A DNA stretch of 64,000 nt, taken from a virus. The stretch's first letter is position 1. Each line of letters opens with the position of its first letter. The translations under genes and the position numbers were made by a program. The notes beneath the pieces are model-generated. The model saw only the letters and a program-made list of their open reading frames with translations, ran no database searches and was not told the DNA's origin. The DNA is taken from IMG/VR virus record IMGVR_UViG_3300044621_001461, positions 1 through 64,000 of that record; one strand, given 5' to 3'. Below are positions 61,678 through 64,000 of the stretch, piece by piece.

Positions 61678-64000
61678 ACCACCAAGTAATCTTCACATAA
61701 CCATCACCACCATTACCACCATTACCAAAAGTAGAACCGATAGAAGCACCACCACCTCCACCACCTCCACGAGCACCATTACCACCAGTTGCTGCTATTG
61801 CAGTTCCTTGTGAAGTTGCTAATATTCCACTAGCACCAGCAACAACATAAGTATTGTTTCCAAAAACACTTCCATCAATAGTATTAGCACCAAAACCAGA
61901 AGTTCTTAAAGTCCAGGTGATTGTGTCTGTTGAAGTGTTTAAGATTCCAGAAGTACCGCTAAGAACATAATTATTATTCCCATAAGTAATATCCGTATAT
62001 TGGGGGGCACTACCAGAACCACCAGTTCTTAAGGTCCAAGTGATTGCATCTGTTGAAGTAATCAATCTTCCAGTACGACCAACAACAATATAAAGATTGT
62101 TTGCATAAAGACTATCAGTAGGAGTAAAACTAGCTCCAGCAGTTCTTGCAGTCCATTGGATTCCATTTGTTGAGGTACTTAATCTTCCTGAAGTACCAAT
62201 AAGATAAACATTATTACCGAACAGAAGAGTATGTAATTCATTAGAAGCGGTAAAACCAGAAGTTCTTAGGGTCCAGGAGATTGAATCTGTTGAAGATGCT
62301 AATTCACTAAAAACATTGATAGTAAAATAATTACTATTATCAAATATTAAAGATTGTATTCCATATGAGGGATTAAGACCGGTCGTTCTTGCAGTCCAAG
62401 CGATTACATCTGTTGAGGTATATAATCTTGCACCATCACCACCACCAACATAAAGATTATTTGTATAAATAAGATCATTAAAACTACCGGTAGTACCAGT
62501 AGTTCTTAAGGTCCAAGTGATTGCATCTGTTGAAGTGTTTAAAACTCCACTAGCACCAGCAGCAACATAAAATGTTGAATAAGTAAGAGCATTAAGACCA
62601 CTAGTAGTACCAGTAGTTCTCAAAGTCCAAGACCAATTTCCAACTCCTGCACCACCACCACCTCCACCAGAACCATAAGGAAGTCCAGAGATTACAACGG
62701 CATTTGTACCATTGGTTCCTGTATTATTTCCACCAGATGCCGATGTAGAGATTCCATAAACATTAATAACACCACCAGAACCTCCTGCAGATGCTGTAGA
62801 ACCAGCACCACTTCCACCTCCTGTTGGTTGGAATTGATTGGTTTGTGTGGTTGCTGTGAGTCCAGCACCGATTGGTGTTTGAAGTGCTCCAGAACCTCCA
62901 GCAGTTGTATAATAAAAACTTGATTGAGATGCTACTTGTGCTGTTCCTGCGACACCTGCAGCACCTCCACCACTTGCAGTGATGGTATAAGTTCCTCCAG
63001 GTCCAGTCCAGGATATTGTAGTTCCTGCTCCTGCCGAACCTGTGCCAGCATCTGTGGTTGCACCTGCACCACCAACACCAGGATTAACTGTGAGATTTGA
63101 AGAAATAATATTTTTTGGAATGTACCAAGAAGTATAAGAACCTGATGAACCACCTTGTCCTGATACTTGTGAGTATGAAGTATTTAAGACTCCACTATCA
63201 CCACCAGAAACATAAGTATTGTTTCCAAAGGTGAGTGCAAGAATACCATTAGAACCAAAACCAGAAGTTCTTAAAGTCCAAGTGATTGCATCTGTTGAGG
63301 TATTTAAGATTCCACTAACACCACCAGCAACATAAGTATTGTTTGCAAAGGTGAGTGCTCTAATATTAGTAGTAGCAAAACCAGAAGTTCTTAAAGTCCA
63401 AGCAATTGCATCTGTTGAAGTATTTAAGACTCCACTAGCACCACCAGCAACATAAGTATTGTTTCCATAGGTGAGTGCATTAATATCATTAGTAGCAAAA
63501 CTAGAAGTTCTTAATACCCAAGTAATTGCATCTGTTGAAGTGATAAACCCCCCACTAGAACCCCCTGCAAGATAAATACTACCATCAAAAGAAAAAGATC
63601 TAATAATACTAGTAGCAAACCCAGAAGTTCTTAAAGTCCAAGTGATTGCGTCTGTTGAAGTTCTTAAATCTCCAAATCCCCCACCAGCAAGATAAGTATT
63701 ATTTAAATAAACAAGTTTGGTAGTATTATTACCAGTACCAGAAGTTCTTAAAGTCCAGGCAATTGTGTCCGTTGAAGTAATTAATACTCCACTATTACCA
63801 CCAACAACATAAAATGATGAATATGTACTAGATTGGAGTGCTACACCAGCACCAGAAGTTCTTGCAGTCCAAATGATTGCGTTTGTTGAAGTTCTAATTC
63901 CACCTGGTGGTGTTGTTCCAGTTACAACATATAACCCACCATAAGTAATGGAAGACAGTGTTTCTACAGTACCAGAAGTTCTTAAAGTCCAAGTCACACC
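61676..64000 (-). CDS. Second giant adhesin, 5' end beyond the window
   Basis: The reading frame enters from the right edge (codons GGT GTG ACT TGG), so the start is outside. Visible residues comprise two more seven-repeat blocks (about 63980..63190 and 62640..61830), glycine-rich segments between and after them (SGGVINVYGIS, GLPYGSGGGGGGAGVG), and an end VKITWW almost equal to the end of 58090..61647. It is a tandem paralogue of that gene. Confidence 0.75.
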   Translation of the reverse strand, partial: GVTWTLRTSGTVETLSSITYGGLYVVTGTTPPGGIRTSTNAIIWTARTSGAGVALQSSTYSSFYVVGGNSGVLITSTDTIAWTLRTSGTGNNTTKLVYLNNTYLAGGGFGDLRTSTDAITWTLRTSGFATSIIRSFSFDGSIYLAGGSSGGFITSTDAITWVLRTSSFATNDINALTYGNNTYVAGGASGVLNTSTDAIAWTLRTSGFATTNIRALTFANNTYVAGGVSGILNTSTDAITWTLRTSGFGSNGILALTFGNNTYVSGGDSGVLNTSYSQVSGQGGSSGSYTSWYIPKNIISSNLTVNPGVGGAGATTDAGTGSAGAGTTISWTGPGGTYTITASGGGAAGVAGTAQVASQSSFYYTTAGGSGALQTPIGAGLTATTQTNQFQPTGGGSGAGSTASAGGSGGVINVYGISTSASGGNNTGTNGTNAVVISGLPYGSGGGGGGAGVGNWSWTLRTTGTTSGLNALTYSTFYVAAGASGVLNTSTDAITWTLRTTGTTGSFNDLIYTNNLYVGGGDGARLYTSTDVIAWTARTTGLNPSYGIQSLIFDNSNYFTINVFSELASSTDSISWTLRTSGFTASNELHTLLFGNNVYLIGTSGRLSTSTNGIQWTARTAGASFTPTDSLYANNLYIVVGRTGRLITSTDAITWTLRTGGSGSAPQYTDITYGNNNYVLSGTSGILNTSTDTITWTLRTSGFGANTIDGSVFGNNTYVVAGASGILATSQGTAIAATGGNGARGGGGGGGASIGSTFGNGGNGGDGYVKITWW

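Noticed and set aside
58090-64000. CRISPR array or other spaced repeat array
   Set aside because: Repeats are in-frame 117-120-bp coding units without unique spacers or constant palindromic repeats.
1-64000. Lysogeny or photosynthesis genes (integrase, psbA, psbD)
   Set aside because: None seen on either strand; only CpeT, PhoH and ThyX represent cyanophage accessory genes here.

Overview
The window is part of the genome of a T4-like (myovirus) cyanophage. The evidence is a T4-type baseplate and head set (gp4, gp48, gp53, gp26, gp51, gp27/gp5-like hub), the T4 replication and late-transcription proteins gp32, gp59 and gp33, and the cyanophage hallmarks PhoH, ThyX, a CpeT-type phycobilin lyase homologue, a DUF1825-like protein, long GIGT-rich fibre proteins and T4-style late promoters (NATAAATA). 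No photosystem gene, integrase or CRISPR array is visible. The DNA is AT-rich and almost every gene is on the minus strand. The exceptions are an oxygenase at 16738..17412 and the gp4-gp48-gp53 block at 37476..39872.

Layout. Positions 1-16600 hold a dense early-type region of small overlapping genes (ATGA junctions), a three-tRNA cluster (Ile, Lys, Ser), CpeT, four mobile-endonuclease genes and two superfamily 2 helicases (one cut by the left edge). Groups of genes are separated by terminator hairpins followed by TATAAT or TATGAT boxes. Positions 16700-18300 hold two convergent 2OG-oxygenase-like genes and a zinc-ribbon protein. Positions 18300-26600 hold three fibre or adhesin genes, the largest ending in an S74 chaperone-protease. 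Positions 26600-27900 hold small genes and a second tRNA cluster, in which one tRNA gene is split by a group I intron. Positions 27950-39870 are the tail and baseplate block. Positions 39860-49400 hold replication, repair and nucleotide genes, invaded by three more endonuclease genes. Positions 49400-49550 encode a candidate small RNA. Positions 49570-58040 are a glycan-modification cluster with UDP-galactopyranose mutase and several glycosyltransferases. Positions 58090-64000 hold two giant adhesin-like genes built from Asp-box repeats in groups of seven.

How it fits together. Early sigma70-like promoters (several exactly TTGACA or TTGACT, 17 bases, then TATAAT or TATGAT) drive the small-gene region, tRNAs, gp32 and gp59. 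NATAAATA promoters, served by gp33, drive the virion genes. Five mobile-endonuclease genes share a leader in which inverted-repeat arms enclose a terminator and, in four, an intact late promoter. Early read-through RNA could then fold and hide the ribosome-binding region while late transcripts stay open, as known for T4 I-TevI.

The most unusual items are the group I intron inside a tRNA with a UAA anticodon, the chain of seven-repeat (probable seven-bladed) propellers set in glycine-rich domains, the endonuclease leader module, and the candidate small RNA. All family assignments were made by eye from motifs; no database was searched.
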